Notes under the pieces: model-generated | The model's input: the letters and a program-made list of their open reading frames with translations, nothing else | Told to the model about the DNA's origin: nothing | Database searches by the model: none | Program-made: the position numbers and the translations under genes | Shown here: in pieces, positions 23,644 to 34,912 of the stretch | How positions within the stretch are numbered: position 1 is the first letter of the stretch | How the letters are laid out: each line of letters starts with the position of its first letter | Source of the DNA: Hyperoodon ampullatus | Lineage: Eukaryota > Chordata > Mammalia > Artiodactyla > Ziphiidae | Assembly: GCA_949752795.1 (NCBI GenBank) | Contig: OX457056.1 | Coordinates: 179,700,428-179,764,427, forward strand | Length of the DNA: 64,000 nucleotides | Reading direction: 5' to 3'

Positions 23644-24120
23644 TATTAGTTTGCTAGGGCTGCTGTAACAGTAAGCACAAACTGACTGGTTTAAAATAAA
23701 TATATTCTCTCACAGTTCTGGAGGCTAGAAGTCCAAAATCAAGGTGTTGACAGGGCCATGCTCTCTCTCGGAGGCCATGCCTTCAAGGAAGGATCCTGCC
23801 ATGCCTCTTCCAGTTTCTGGTAGCCCCATGCGTTCTTTGGCTTGTGGCCACATCACTCTACTCTTTGCCTCCATCTTCACATGGCCGTCTTCTTTCTGTG
23901 TGTCATCATATGACATTTTCCTCTCTGTGTGTGTCTGTGTCTGAATCTCCCCCTTCTTATGAATAATCCAGTTATATTGGATTAGGGCCCGCCCTAATTA
24001 GACTTTATTTTAATTTGATCACATTTGGAAAGACCCTATTTCCAAATAAGGTCACATTGACAGGTATGGGGAATTAGGACTTCAACATACATTTTGGCAG
24101 GATACAATTTAACCCATAAT
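23644..24120 (-). mobile_element. MLT1-type MaLR LTR, solo
   Basis: Antisense LTR. It begins 'attagtttgctagggctgctgtaaca', continues 'ctcacagttctggaggctagaagtccaaaatcaaggtg', 'ttggattagggcccgccctaat' and 'ccctatttccaaataaggtcaca', and ends 'gatacaatttaacccataat'. No internal retroviral sequence is attached, so it is a solo LTR. No coding capacity. Confidence 0.85.
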
Positions 24121-24704
24121 ATCAAGATTTCATAGAATATAGGAAATGGAAGGTACAGTAATAGCACTGGCATTAGTTTGTTTGATGTACTAATAGCAAT
24201 TGATTCTAAAGAAGTTCATTGGCATTAAGTCTCTGTTCTCCTTATCTTAAACCGCCTTTCTGAGTTCCTGGGAAAAACAGCCTCCCCTTGAGTTGTATGT
24301 TTTTATATAATGCAGGCTGCACCACTATTTAAAGTTTTCAAACCAGCTCTCACAGATGTAAAATTTAATGATTTTTTTTTTTTTGCACTTGCATTTCTCC
24401 TGTGTTTCGACTTCCCAAGTCTCAGCAAAATTCTTGTTTAACCGTCTGAACTTTTCACAAAATTATCATGGTAGTTACTGGGTCTGGGAGGGGTATAAAC
24501 AAATCTCACTCCCCTCATAATCCCCCAGACTCAGCTACACGTTTTAGGAGAAAGGAGTCATATTTATTGCTGTGTTCTTTTGTTTAAAGGGACTATGTTG
24601 AATTATGCATACATTAAAAGACTGTGAAATTTAACATTTTTAGTATACAGAAACAAAAGTGGCATTTCAAAACCACGGTTGGCAAGGATCATTATATCTT
24701 CCTC
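24121..24704. other. Unique non-coding interval
   Basis: A poly-T tract at 24373-24384. Nothing else recognised. Confidence 0.35.
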
Positions 24705-24860
24705 CATTGGTTCATTTATTCACTCAGTAAATATTCACTGAGCACATACTATCTTCCACACCCCATGTATTGTGCTGGGGTACAAAGACAAATAGGGCAG
24801 AGCCATAAAACTGATAAAAATTCAGTTTTAAATGCTCTCATGGGGTTAGCACAAGGTTCC
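24705..24860 (-). repeat. L2 LINE fragment
   Basis: Antisense L2 3' end: 'tcatttattcactcagtaaatattcactgagcacatactat', 'gtgctggggtacaaagacaaatag', 'tgctctcatgggg'. Confidence 0.7.
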
Positions 24861-25034
24861 TTGGGATCTAGGGGCTGCCTCTAATTCTTCTGGAGAGTGA
24901 GGGGTGACTGCCCTCCAACTAGTTTAATTCATTTCACCATGTCCATGGCAAACCCATATGGACAAAGATTTCTTCTCCTCCCTCTATCTCCTCTGCTTAA
25001 TGCAGCCCAGAACCTCCAGGGCAACCAGAGACAC

Positions 25035-25150
25035 CTTACACACTCATTTAGCAAATGCAAGTGCACAACTACAATATGCCAAGTGCTGTGTCAGGCAGTG
25101 GAGTTAAGTGATGGTAGAGAGCCACAGGGCACCTGTCCTCCCTGAGCCTT
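25035..25150 (-). repeat. L2 LINE fragment
   Basis: Antisense L2 3' end: 'actcatttagcaaatgcaagtgcacaactacaatatgccaagtgctgtgtcagg'. Confidence 0.6.
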
Positions 25151-25664
25151 CAACTACTCGAGACTTGCTCCTAGGAAGCCAGGGAGCTGGAAGAATGGGG
25201 AGCCCTTAGCATATCAGCTGGCTGGGAGACCCCAAGAGGCAGCCAACAGATGCTCATCCAGATATAGCCCTGCTGTCCTGAGAACCTGTCAGCTTCTTAT
25301 TCAAAAACAAGAAGTATTTTTAATTCTCTGGTACTTGTGCCCCACTTAGAATATCACTTCAGTCACTAATCAGGGGAGCCCAACTGCTCTGGACTCCTAA
25401 GAGCTCAGTTGGCTTCTCAAAGCTACCAGTGCCACCAGCAGCCAACAGGACACAGAGCAGGTGGCTCATGGAGCCCCAAATGGGCCTGGCAACCTTCCCA
25501 ATCTTCATCATGCCCAGGTACACGAGGGAAGCTGCCCTCACAGACACCAAATGTGAAGGTGGCTTTCTTTTTATAAAGCTTTGGAAACCAATAGCCAATG
25601 AGTATCTGAAAACATATTCAAACATTGGCAAACAGGGAGCTGTACATGATAACAAGATACCACT
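25151..25664. other. Unique non-coding interval
   Basis: No recognised element. It abuts the L1 target site. Confidence 0.35.
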
Positions 25665-25680
25665 TAAAGCCATCTGACAG

Positions 25681-27162
25681 AAAACTATAAGACACTGATG
25701 AAAGAAATTAAAGATGATACAAACAGATGGAGAGATATACCATGTTCTTGGATTGGAAGAATCAACATTGAGAAAATGACTCTACTACCCAAAGCAATCT
25801 ACAGATCCAATGCAATCCCTATCAAACTACCAATGGCATTTTTCAAAGAACTAGAACAAAAAATTTCACAATTTGTATGGAAACACAAAAGACCCCGAAT
25901 AGCCAAAGCAATCTTGAGAAAGAAAAAGAGAGCTGGAGGAATCAGGCTCCCTGATTTCAGACTATACTACAAAGCTACAGTAACCAAGACAGTCTGGTAC
26001 TGGCACAAAAACAGAAATATAGATCAATGGAACAGGATAGAAATCCCAGAGATAAACCCACACACATATGGTCACCTTATCTTTGATAAAGGAGGCAAGA
26101 ATATACAATGGAGAAAAGACAGCCTCTTCAATAAGTGGTGCTGGGAAAACTGGACAGCTACATGTAAAAGAATGAAATTAGAACACTCCGTAACACCATA
26201 CACAAAAATAAACTCAAAATGGATTAAAGATCTAAATGTAAGGCCAGGCACCATAAAACTCTTAGAGGAGAACATAGGCGGAACACTCTATGACATAAAT
26301 CACAGCAAGATGCTTTTTGACCCACTTCCTAGAGAAAGGGAAATAAAAACAAAAATAAACACATGGGACTTAATGAAACAAAAGCTTTTGCACAGCAAAG
26401 GAAACCATAAGCAAGACGAAAACACAACCCACAGAATGGGAGAAAATAGTTGCAAACGAAGCAACTGACAAAGGATTAATCTCCAAAATTTACAAGCAGC
26501 TCATGCAGCTCAATATCAAAGAAACAAACAACCCAATCCAAAAATGGGCAGAAGACCTAAATAGACATTTCTCCAAAGAAGATATACAGATTGCCAACAA
26601 ACATATGAAAGAATGCTCAACATCACTAACATCACTAATCATTAGAGAAACGCAAATCAAAACTACAATGAGGTATCACCTCACACCAGTCAGAATGGCC
26701 ATCATCAAAAAATCTACAAATAGTAAATGCTGGAGAGGGTGTGGAGAAAAGGGAACCCTCTTGCACTGTTGGTGGGAATGGAAATTGATAAAGCCACTAC
26801 GGAGAACAGTATGGAGGTTCCTTATAAAACTAAAAATAGAACTACCATACGACCCAGCAATCCCACTGCTGGGCATATACCCTGAGAAAACTGTAATTCA
26901 AAAAGAGTCATATACCACAATGTTCATTGCAGCTCTATTTACAATAGCCAGGACATGAAAGCAACCTAAGTGTCCATCGACAGATGAATGAATAAAGAAG
27001 ATGTGGCACATGTATACAATGGAATATTACTCAGCCATAAAAAGAAATGAAATTGAGTTATTTGTAGTGAGGTGGATGGACCTAGAGTCTGTCATACAGA
27101 GTGAAGTAAGTCAGAAAGAGAAAAACAAATACTATATTCTAACACATATATATGGAATCTAA
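25681..27162 (+). pseudogene. L1 ORF2 C-terminal fragment
   Basis: Open from 25698 to 26468 (256 codons) covering the ORF2 thumb and C-terminal region ('[23 protein letters not shown]'). It shifts frame near 26383, and 26503-26958 continues the product. A TGA at 26956-26958 interrupts before the likely end at TAA 27160-27162. The Cys-rich motif keeps Cys-X3-Cys and His, but its last Cys position reads Trp (TGG 26779-26781). A 9-base tandem duplication ('aacatcact' twice) lies near 26619-26637 and is absent from the first copy. No endonuclease or RT core is present. Confidence 0.93.
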
Positions 27163-27198
27163 AAAAAAAAAAAAGGATATGAAGAACCTAAGGGCAGG

Positions 27199-27411
27199 GG
27201 CTTCCCTGGTGGCGCAGTGGTTGAGAGTCCGCCTGCTGATGCAGGGGACACAGGTTCGTGCCCCGGTCCGGGAGGATCCCACATGCCGCGGAGCGGCTGG
27301 GCCCATGAGCCATGGCCGCTGAGCCTGCGCGTGCGGAGCCTGTGCTCCGCAAGGGGAGAGGCCACAACAGTGAGAGGCCCGTGTACCGCAAAAAAAAAAA
27401 AAAAAAAAAAA
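27199..27411 (+). mobile_element. CHR-family SINE, short type, nested in L1
   Basis: Inserted in the L1 3' UTR with a perfect 17-bp TSD, AAGAACCTAAGGGCAGG (27182-27198 and 27412-27428). Intact head, body and 'gtgaggggcccg'-like end with an A tail of about 22 bases. The perfect TSD and long pure A tail suggest a fairly recent insertion. Confidence 0.97.
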
Positions 27412-27924
27412 AAGAACCTAAGGGCAGGACAGGAATAAAGATGCAGACATAGAGAATGGACTTGAGGCGAGAGGGAGGGGGAATGGTAAGCTGGGACGAA
27501 GTGAGAGAGTGGCATGGACTTATATATACTACCAAATGTGAAATAGATAGCTAGTGGGAAGCAGCCGCATAGCACAGCACAGGGAGATCAGCTCAATGCT
27601 TTGTGACCACCTAGAGGGGTGGGATAAGGAGGGTGGGAGGGAGACGCAAGAGGGAGGAGATATGGGGATATATGTATATGTATAGCTGATTCACTATGTT
27701 ATAAAGCAGAAACTAACACACCACTGTATAGCAATTTTACTCCAATAAAGATGTTAAAAAATTTTTTTAATATAAAAAAAGATAAAGCCATCTGACAGGC
27801 AAAGACTTTAAAGCCTGACAATATCAACCAAGCATTAGCCAGCATTTGTCAATACCCAGGGATCCTCCAACATGCCTGCCCTACCCTGCAGTCTATCACA
27901 AGGGCACAAAGAGAGCCATAGGCT

Positions 27925-28270
27925 CCGTCCATCACAGCACTGTTTGTGACATCAAAACATTAGAAACTCCCCAACATGCAGCAGTACAGGCACAAGAAGG
28001 TAAGCTATTCATACAAGGAAGCTAATCATCATTAAAATGAGACAATTCTGTATATATTCAGAATTATTAGATCCCAACGACATACTGCTGAGTAAAAATA
28101 AGGCAAGTTACAGAATATTATGTACTCTATGATACCATATTCCATCATTTGAAACACAGAAAACACTGCTATCTCTTGCTAATGGATATGTAGTTAAAAT
28201 GTAGAAAAAAAATAACTGCCAAATCAAATGCTACACTTAGGACAATGCTGCCTTCAATGAAGGAGAAAGG
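27925..28270 (+). repeat. Old L1 3'-end fragment
   Basis: Resembles the ORF2 end of ancient L1: 'cagcactgtttgtgacatcaaaacattagaaac', 'aagctaatcatcattaaaatgag', 'cgacatactgctgagtaaaaataaggcaagttacagaa'. Confidence 0.5.
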
Positions 28271-28399
28271 GAAAAGAACTTGCAGAGAGAAACAAAGGAG
28301 ATTTTAACTATATATAGTATTTTTCATTTAACTATTTGGCGGAAACATATCATATCATAATGTTTAAATTTATTAACTCTAAAGGTGAGTGATAAAAAT

Positions 28400-28610
28400 G
28401 GCCAGGTGTCAGGCACTGACCTATGCTTTGCATACATTACATCATTTAACCCTCACTACAACTCCGTGAGGGAAATGTACTATTTACCCCCATTTCCCAA
28501 TGGGGAAACTGATGCACTGAGAGGATGCCTCAGGTTACCCACCCAGGATCCAAACCCAGGCCATGTGGATCCATATCTGTGCTCCTAACCACTCTAGAAT
28601 CCTATCTCTG
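28400..28610 (-). repeat. MIR SINE
   Basis: Nearly complete antisense MIR: 'gtcaggcactgacctatgctttgcatacattacatcatttaaccctcactacaactc', 'ccatttcccaatggggaaactgatgcactgagagg', 'atccaaacccaggc', 'gtgctcctaaccactcta'. Confidence 0.85.
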
Positions 28611-28725
28611 TGGAATGGACGTGGAGGCACACTGCAAATCTTCCTGATGTTTATGTATGTTCAAATAATGTAATTACAGAAGAAGAGGGAGAAGTGCTAC
28701 AAGAAAGAGATTTCCAAAGCCCCTG

Positions 28726-29191
28726 TGTGATGGTTCATTTTGTTTCAACCTGGCTGGGCCACAGTGGCCAGATATTTTGATCAGACATTCTCCTGGATGT
28801 TTCTGTGAGGATGTTTTTGGATGAGATTTACATTTAAATCAATGGACTCTGAGTAAGGCAGACTGCCCTCCAATAATGTGGATGGGCCTCATCCAATCAG
28901 TTGAAGGCCTGGACAGAATGAAAGGCTGACCTACCTCAGCAAGAGAGAATTCTGCCAGCAGGCTGCCTTTGGACATCATCTGCAACATCAGTTCATCCCT
29001 GGGACTCCAGCCTGCCAGCCCACCCTGAAGATTTTAGACTTGCCAGCCCCCCATAACTGTGTGAACCAATTCCTCCTTAAAATCTTCCTCTCTTTCTCTC
29101 TCCCCCATATATATATACAGATGATAGATATATAGATATAGATATATAGATATATCTCTCTCCCATTGGTGCTGTTTCCCTGACTAATACA
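28726..29191 (+). mobile_element. ERV-type solo LTR
   Basis: About 465 bp starting 'tgtgatggttcattttg' and ending 'ccctgactaatacaca', with 'gtggatgggcctcatccaatcagttgaaggcctg' and 'gactccagcctgccagcccaccctgaagattttagacttgccagcc'. This is a known mammalian ERV LTR pattern; I do not commit to the subfamily. An AT/GATA microsatellite has expanded near its 3' end. No internal sequence is attached. Confidence 0.7.
29107..29158. repeat. (TA)n / (GATA)n microsatellite
   Basis: 'atatatatata' followed by 'gatagatatatagatatagatatatagatata'. Lies within the LTR. Confidence 0.9.
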
Positions 29192-29319
29192 CCTTCCCTC
29201 CAGCTCTTGCCCTATGGCGACTGCTGATGGGCAGATGGAACAAGGCCTGTCTGGGTTACTCCTGTTCCCTCCTGTTTGGAGTCTTGAGAGAAAGAACCAC
29301 AAGAAGCCACTAATTATCA

Positions 29320-29420
29320 GAACATCATACTCCAAGGTAGCTATTGTTAATCCCATTGTATGGGAAGAAAACTGAGGCTCAGAAAAGCTAAAGAACTTCC
29401 CAACAGCTCCCATCAGGCAA
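29320..29420 (-). repeat. MIR fragment
   Basis: 'gtagctattgttaatcccattgtatgggaagaaaactgaggctcagaaaagctaaagaacttccc' is the antisense MIR centre. Confidence 0.65.
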
Positions 29421-29659
29421 GGGACAAAGTACTTTTATGTTCAAATCTCACATCTTTCCCTAAAGCATATGGCAAGGGCCAAGATAGTGGGTGCACCTTG
29501 GCTCTGCCAGCAATCAAACACAAATGGGGTAAATGCTAGGGAACCTAAGAGTAACTGAGCAGACACTGAATTAAGACAATATACAGGAATGTATAATTAT
29601 GGGCCATAGCTCATGTTATGCTATGGAGAAACAGATGATGAGGGCTTCCACGACAGCAA

Positions 29660-31080
29660 GCAAGAGAAATATTGGAATACAAGGTCCTGTCTGATCTAAG
29701 AAAACCCTAAATAAATGAAGACCCATACCATCCTTATGGAAAGGAATATATAGTATTATGTAGATGTAAAATCTTTTCCAATTTATCTGCATATTTAATG
29801 CAATTCGACTCAAGGGTCCAACAGGATTTTTATGGACCCCAACAGGCTGATTCTAAAATTTACATGAAAGAATAAAGAATAGCCAACACACTTGTGAGAA
29901 AGAAGACTGATGAGAGGCTCGTCTTACCAGATATCAAGAATTATTATGAAGTTATAGCAATTACAACATTGTGGTACTACTGCAGTAGTAGATATATTAA
30001 CCAGAAGAGAATACAAAGCCCTGAAACAGATATTATACGTATATGGAAATGTTCTAGATGACACACATGGCAGGTCAGGTCCCTCAGGACACATGAGAGA
30101 CTATTCAACAGATGGAGTTAGAAAATATGGTATCCACTTGGGAAAATAAGTGAATTTCAATCCCTAACTCAATTCAAACATAAAAATTAACTGTAGTTGG
30201 ATTAAGAACTTAATGACAACAGCCAACTTTAATACTTTTATATCGGTAAATTTCTGATCTAGGGATAGAAAAGGATTTCTTAAACCCCCTCAAAAAAAAA
30301 AACCATAGAAAATAAATGGGTGATAAATTTTGACTATATCCAAATTTAGAACTCCTGTTTATCAATGGAAACTTTCAAGAACATAAAAAAGCCAAATAAG
30401 AAAATAATATTTGTAATGATTATAACAATGGACTAATATATCAATAACATATAAAGAAATACAAATCAGTAAGAATCTTCAAAACCAATAGAAAAATGAG
30501 CAAAAGACATAAATGAGCAGTTCACAGAAAAGGAAATTCCTGCGAACAATAAAGCTGTAAGATTCTTACTCTCCTTTGTGATCAGGAAATGCAAATGAAG
30601 ACCATAATAAAATACGGTTTTACACACATCCTGTCAACACAGATTAAGAAGCCTCTGCCTGTTGCAGAGTATGTGGATCAAGACATCTCTATACGTTGCT
30701 GGTAGGAGGATAAATTGATACAGTCAATTAGAAAATAATTTGTAATTTTCTTGTAAAATTGAACATTCAGTCCCCGACAATTCAACAATGCCACTCCAGG
30801 AGAAACTTGCACATGTATAGCAGGTAACATGCATAAGAATGTCCACAGCAGCACAGTTCATAATAGCAAAATCTTGGCATCCTGCCTAATGCCCATCAAC
30901 AGGAGAATGGATTAAAAAGGAGACACCATTCACAACAGCATCCCATTGTAATATTATATAGTACTCAAAATGCTAATACATAACTAATTCTGACTACACG
31001 TAGTAATAATGAGAATATGTCATAAACCAGGGATTACAATTAATAATCCAACTCTGTGGTCTAAAATATAAATGAAAAAA
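29660..31080 (+). mobile_element. Ancient L1 fragment (ORF2 3' part)
   Basis: Sense, heavily decayed L1. It includes 'ttacatgaaagaataaagaatagccaacacacttg', 'tatcaagaattattatgaagttatagcaatt', 'gcaaaagacataaatgagcagttcacagaaaaggaaat', 'aggaaatgcaaatgaag' and 'cacagcagcacagttcataatagc'. No open frame of note. Confidence 0.8.
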
Positions 31081-32164
31081 GTGGGAAAAAAAATCTTTGA
31101 AAGGACACCTATCTTCCCTGGTCAGACAAATGCTATGATCTCATCCTTGCAAAGGGCATAAACGTTTATGGCGGAAGAATTTTTTTAACAAGTCCTTCCT
31201 GACATTCCTCAAGCCAATGCCGTAAATGAAATATCTACACCAGCATCCCAGAGTGAGATAAATTGGGATTTAAGTGGCAGAGGATGGGGGCTTAGCTACA
31301 GCCATTTTTATTTACACATGCATCCAGGCAGAGCAAAAAGAGAATTCTATAGTCCTGATGATAAAAGTTAACAGGAACATCAAGCTACAGAATTTGGGAA
31401 GGAAATGGCTTCTAAATCAGTCTGTCTGCTGGAACCAATTACCTGAGATAAAGCCAGGCCACACTGCTAAAGATGGATAATCAGGAGTTTATTGGACAAA
31501 TGAACCAGCAATGATAAAAGAGGTAACCTCGTTGCCAAGAAGGTAGGTAAATATAGTTGGAACAATGGAAAAGGCTGTTGTTAGATTCCAGTTTCCCAAA
31601 CATTGCTTATGCTCCTCCCCTGAAAAGGCTTTCTCACGTTCCTAAAGAATTTTGAAGAACCAGGGACATGGACACATTACCCAGAAGTTTCCTAACCCAA
31701 CCTAAGCTGTGGTCTGTAATCTGCCTTAATTCTCTGTTTCAAACACCAGAAGCAACAAAAAGGGGATAACCCCCAAAAGCTGGGTCATAATTATTAGCAG
31801 ATGAATGAACAGGGAGGTTACAAGGCCGAAAACCTGTGTCTCAATGGTGTCTAAAGACCGAGACAAAAATGCTACTACCTCTTTCCACTTCCTTGACTCC
31901 AGATAGTGAATTAAAACCAACAATTACCTCATTCAGGTTTGTATATCAGGCAGAGTAAGATCCAAAACAAAAAGACCCAGGCTACTGTCAAACACCCACT
32001 TAGAAACAAACTCAGTTCATTTCATGGCTTAAACTTTCCTGTAGGGAGCCATCCCTGATTGCCCCTGGAGGCCTTGAAGGGCCTATTACCCAAGTGACAA
32101 TAGTATTACTACCATCCCTATTGTGGCACTTAGAGACTGAGTAGTCATTAGAATGGGTAACACG
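31081..32164. other. Unassigned interval
   Basis: No gene or repeat recognised. A minus-strand frame of 65 codons at 31726-31923 ends in a strongly hydrophobic segment and could be a viral or LTR-element remnant or chance; I cannot tell which. Confidence 0.3.
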
Positions 32165-32765
32165 ATGCTGTTCATTCATTAGACGAATATCACTGAATAC
32201 TGCTACATGCCAGACAGCATGCTGCGCACTAGGAATGTGGCAGTAAACAAACACAAACATGGCATCTGCTTTCTTTGGGCCCACTTGTTGTCAAGGGAGA
32301 CACCCTTCATCAGATAGTCATAAAACTGTAAGCTTGACTACAATCTGAACCAAGGGCTATGAAGGGCAGGCAAGGTGCTGAGGGACCAGATCATGTTGGC
32401 AGGGGTGGGAGTGGGGTTAGGAAGTGAAGTTTAACTCGATGTATGCAAAATGAAAAGGAAGTACCCGTGTGTGTGTGTGTGTGTACACGCACGTGTACGT
32501 GTTTGAGTGGAGGAGCCAACAGGCAGAGGAAATGCGTGCAAAATTAGGTGGTAGATGGACCATGAAGGTCACATTTAAGACTCTGGTCTTAACCTTAAAT
32601 TTGATGGAAATCTTAAAAGGAATCTGGGGTAAGAACGGGTAGGTGCAGGAGACTACCTCTGCATTTTTTTTTTGAAAAATAATCACTCTGGATGAAGATT
32701 AGAGGTGTTCAAAGTGAATATGTGAAGACAAGTCAATAGTCTATTGCAATAAGAAACAATGAGAG
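32165..32765 (-). repeat. L2 LINE, antisense
   Basis: Order of an antisense L2: 'tcattcattagacgaatatcactgaatactgctacatgccagacagcatgctgcgcacta', 'cagtaaacaaacacaaacatgg', 'gggctatgaagggcaggc', and near the end 'aataatcactctggatgaagattagagg' and 'agtctattgcaat'. A (GT)n microsatellite interrupts it. Confidence 0.7.
32467..32485. repeat. (GT)n microsatellite
   Basis: About nine GT units followed by mixed 'acacgcacgtgtacgtg'. Confidence 0.9.
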
Positions 32766-32904
32766 ATATCTGGGACTGATATTCTGGCCCTATTGTGAGC
32801 TAAAGTAATAAAAATCTTGTTGGGATTCAGGGATGAGACGCTGAAGCCAATACTTGGCAATGATGAAATAACTCATCAATTTATCACATGTGATCATCTA
32901 AAAT

Positions 32905-33030
32905 AAAATGTCTGCTAGACTGGGAACTCTGTGAGGTCAGGGATTTTTCTGTTTTTTTTTTCCTCCACTATATCCTAACACCTAGAATAATACCTAGTAG
33001 ATAATAGATGCTTATTAAATATTTGTTGGA
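32905..33030 (+). repeat. L2 LINE 3' end
   Basis: 'ctagactgggaactctgtgaggtcagggattt', 'atcctaacacctagaataatacctagtag' and 'gatgcttattaaatatttgttggatgg' are the L2 3' terminal blocks. Confidence 0.8.
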
Positions 33031-33246
33031 TGGCTAGACAGAAGGCAAGACTTTGGAGAACTAAGGCTAAAATCCCAAAGAGCAGTATGAAAGGCATAAA
33101 GGGATAAATGACAATGGAGTGAGGCAGAGGGGCAGTTACTAACTGTACCGTATAAATGAAAGAAAGAGAAAGAAAAACGCAGATCTCTGAACTTTAGGCC
33201 CTATACGTGCTGAATTATATTAGTTGCATTTAAAATCTCACCAAGG

Positions 33247-33614
33247 AGGGGCTTCCCTGGTGGTGCAGTGGTTAGGAGTCCGCCTGCCAATGCATGGGAC
33301 ACGGGTTCGAGCCCTGGTCCAGGAAGATCCCACATGCTGTGGAGCAGCTAAGCCCATGTGCCACAACTACTGAGCCTGCGCTCTACAGCCCGCGAGCCAC
33401 AACTACTGAAGCCTGCATGCTGCAACTACTGAAGCCCACAAGCCTAGAGCCCGCGCTTGGCAACAAGAGAAGCCACTGCAATGAGAAACCCACGCGCCTC
33501 AACGAAGAGTAGCCCCCCCTAGCCGCAACCAGAGAAAGCCCACATGCAGCAACAAACACCCAAGGTAGGCAAAAATAAACTAATTAATTAATTAATTTAA
33601 AAAATAAAAAAAAA
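33247..33614 (+). mobile_element. CHR-family SINE, long type (first of tandem pair)
   Basis: Full-length long-type SINE. Left flank TAAAATCTCACCAAGG (33231-33246) recurs at 33615-33630, directly before a second SINE. The tail is '(TAAT)n' and A-rich. Confidence 0.95.
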
Positions 33615-33630
33615 TAAAATCTCACCAAGG

Positions 33631-33924
33631 GGCTTCCCTGGTGGCGCAGTAGTTAAGAATCCACCTACCAATGCAGGGGACACGGGTTCGAGCCCTGGTC
33701 CGGGAAGATTCCACATGCCGCGGAGCAACTAAGCCCGTGCACCACAACTACTGAAGCCCATGCGCCTAGAGCCCGTGCTCCACAACAAGAGAAGCCACCG
33801 CAATGAGAAGCCCGCGCACCGCAACGAAGAGTAGCCCCCACTCGCCGAAACTAGAGAAAGCCCGCACGCAGCAACGACGACCCAATGCAGCTGAAAATAA
33901 ATAAATAAATAAAATTTATTTTAA
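33631..33924 (+). mobile_element. CHR-family SINE, long type (second of tandem pair)
   Basis: Same orientation as its neighbour and starting immediately after the second target-sequence copy (33615-33630). A third copy, AAAATCTCACCAAG, follows at 33925-33938. The body lacks one of the internal 'ccacaactactg' repeats present in its neighbour, so this is a distinct insertion and not a local duplication of the first. Confidence 0.95.
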
Positions 33925-33938
33925 AAAATCTCACCAAG

Positions 33939-34222
33939 TGTCTTATGGTGAAGTGGGGGCATTGACTGGGAACAAACAGGGAGCTGATAATTGAAATGAA
34001 TATTAATGGGGGACTTTAAGACAACTCAATGGGCCCTTACCCCCGACCCACTCAGCGTCCTGTATTGGCTGAAACAGCTTCTCCTCCCTTCCCTATTAGC
34101 ACAACCCTCCTTTATTTGAAGACCCAAAACTCCTTTGATTTCAGCTTCTACTTTGAAACAAGGAGCTCATTTTCATCATGTTCTAACAACTCCAAAACAC
34201 AACACATGTGTACGTGCATGCG

Positions 34223-34254
<32 letters not shown>

Positions 34255-34531
34255 TCACTGTCTCTATATCTATAACTAGAGTATTATCCCAGCATCTCTT
34301 GGAAGACAATTACAAAGTCAAGCGTGGGAGAAGACGCCTTGATCACACACAAATATATCAGGACTTAGGTAATTTACAGCAGGAATGGATGTATAGGTAT
34401 GGACCAGACTCCAAGAGGGTTAGACCAAGGAGAGAGAAACATAATCTCAAACCAGACTGAGTTCATTGATATGGAGGCACTCACCAGACTTCGTTCAGTG
34501 TCCTAACTCAAGCAGCTGGGAATGGTTCTAA
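33939..34531. other. Unique interval with (CA)n
   Basis: Contains a (CA)n microsatellite at about 34224-34254. No gene supported; a 143-codon frame (34029-34460) reads straight through the microsatellite. Confidence 0.4.
34224..34254. repeat. (CA)n microsatellite
   Basis: About 14 uninterrupted CA units preceded by mixed purine-pyrimidine alternation ('gtgtacgtgcatgcgcacg'), a composition prone to Z-DNA. Confidence 0.9.
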
Positions 34532-34549
34532 TTGTTTGCTCAGCTATTT

Positions 34550-34894
34550 TTTTTATATAAATTTATTTACTTTTGGCTGTGTTGGGTCTTCATTGCTGTG
34601 CGTGGGCTTTCTCTAGTTACGGCGAGCAGGGGCTACTATTCGTTGTGGTGCGCGGGCTTCTCATCGCGGTGGCTCCCCTTGCTGCGGAGCACGGGCTCTA
34701 GGCACATGTGCTTCAGTAGTTGTGGCACGTGGACTCAGTAGTTGTGGCTCCCGGGCTCCAGAGCACAGGCTCAGTAGTTGTGGCACATGGGCTTAGTTGC
34801 TCCGCAGCATGTGGGATCTTCCCGGACCAGGGCTTGAACCCGTGTCTCCTGCACTGGCAGGCGGATTCGTAACCACTGCGACACCAGGGAAGCC
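34550..34894 (-). mobile_element. CHR-family SINE, long type
   Basis: Antisense copy with a perfect 18-bp TSD, TTGTTTGCTCAGCTATTT, at 34532-34549 and 34895-34912. Confidence 0.96.
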
Positions 34895-34912
34895 TTGTTT
34901 GCTCAGCTATTT

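Larger units (their letters stand above)
25681..27782 (+). mobile_element. L1: 5'-truncated L1 with TSD, nested SINE
   Basis: Begins abruptly within ORF2 (equivalent to about 8904 in the first L1) and runs to the A-rich tail. Flanked by a perfect 16-bp TSD, TAAAGCCATCTGACAG, at 25665-25680 and 27783-27798. 5' truncation is the usual result of incomplete reverse transcription. A CHR SINE with its own TSD is nested in the 3' UTR (27199-27411). Few differences separate it from the homologous part of the 3.97-kb element, so both belong to the same or closely related subfamilies. Confidence 0.97.

Noticed and set aside
27159..27575. 138-codon minus-strand frame with a poly-Phe run
   Set aside because: Produced by the SINE A tail and L1 3' UTR read backwards.
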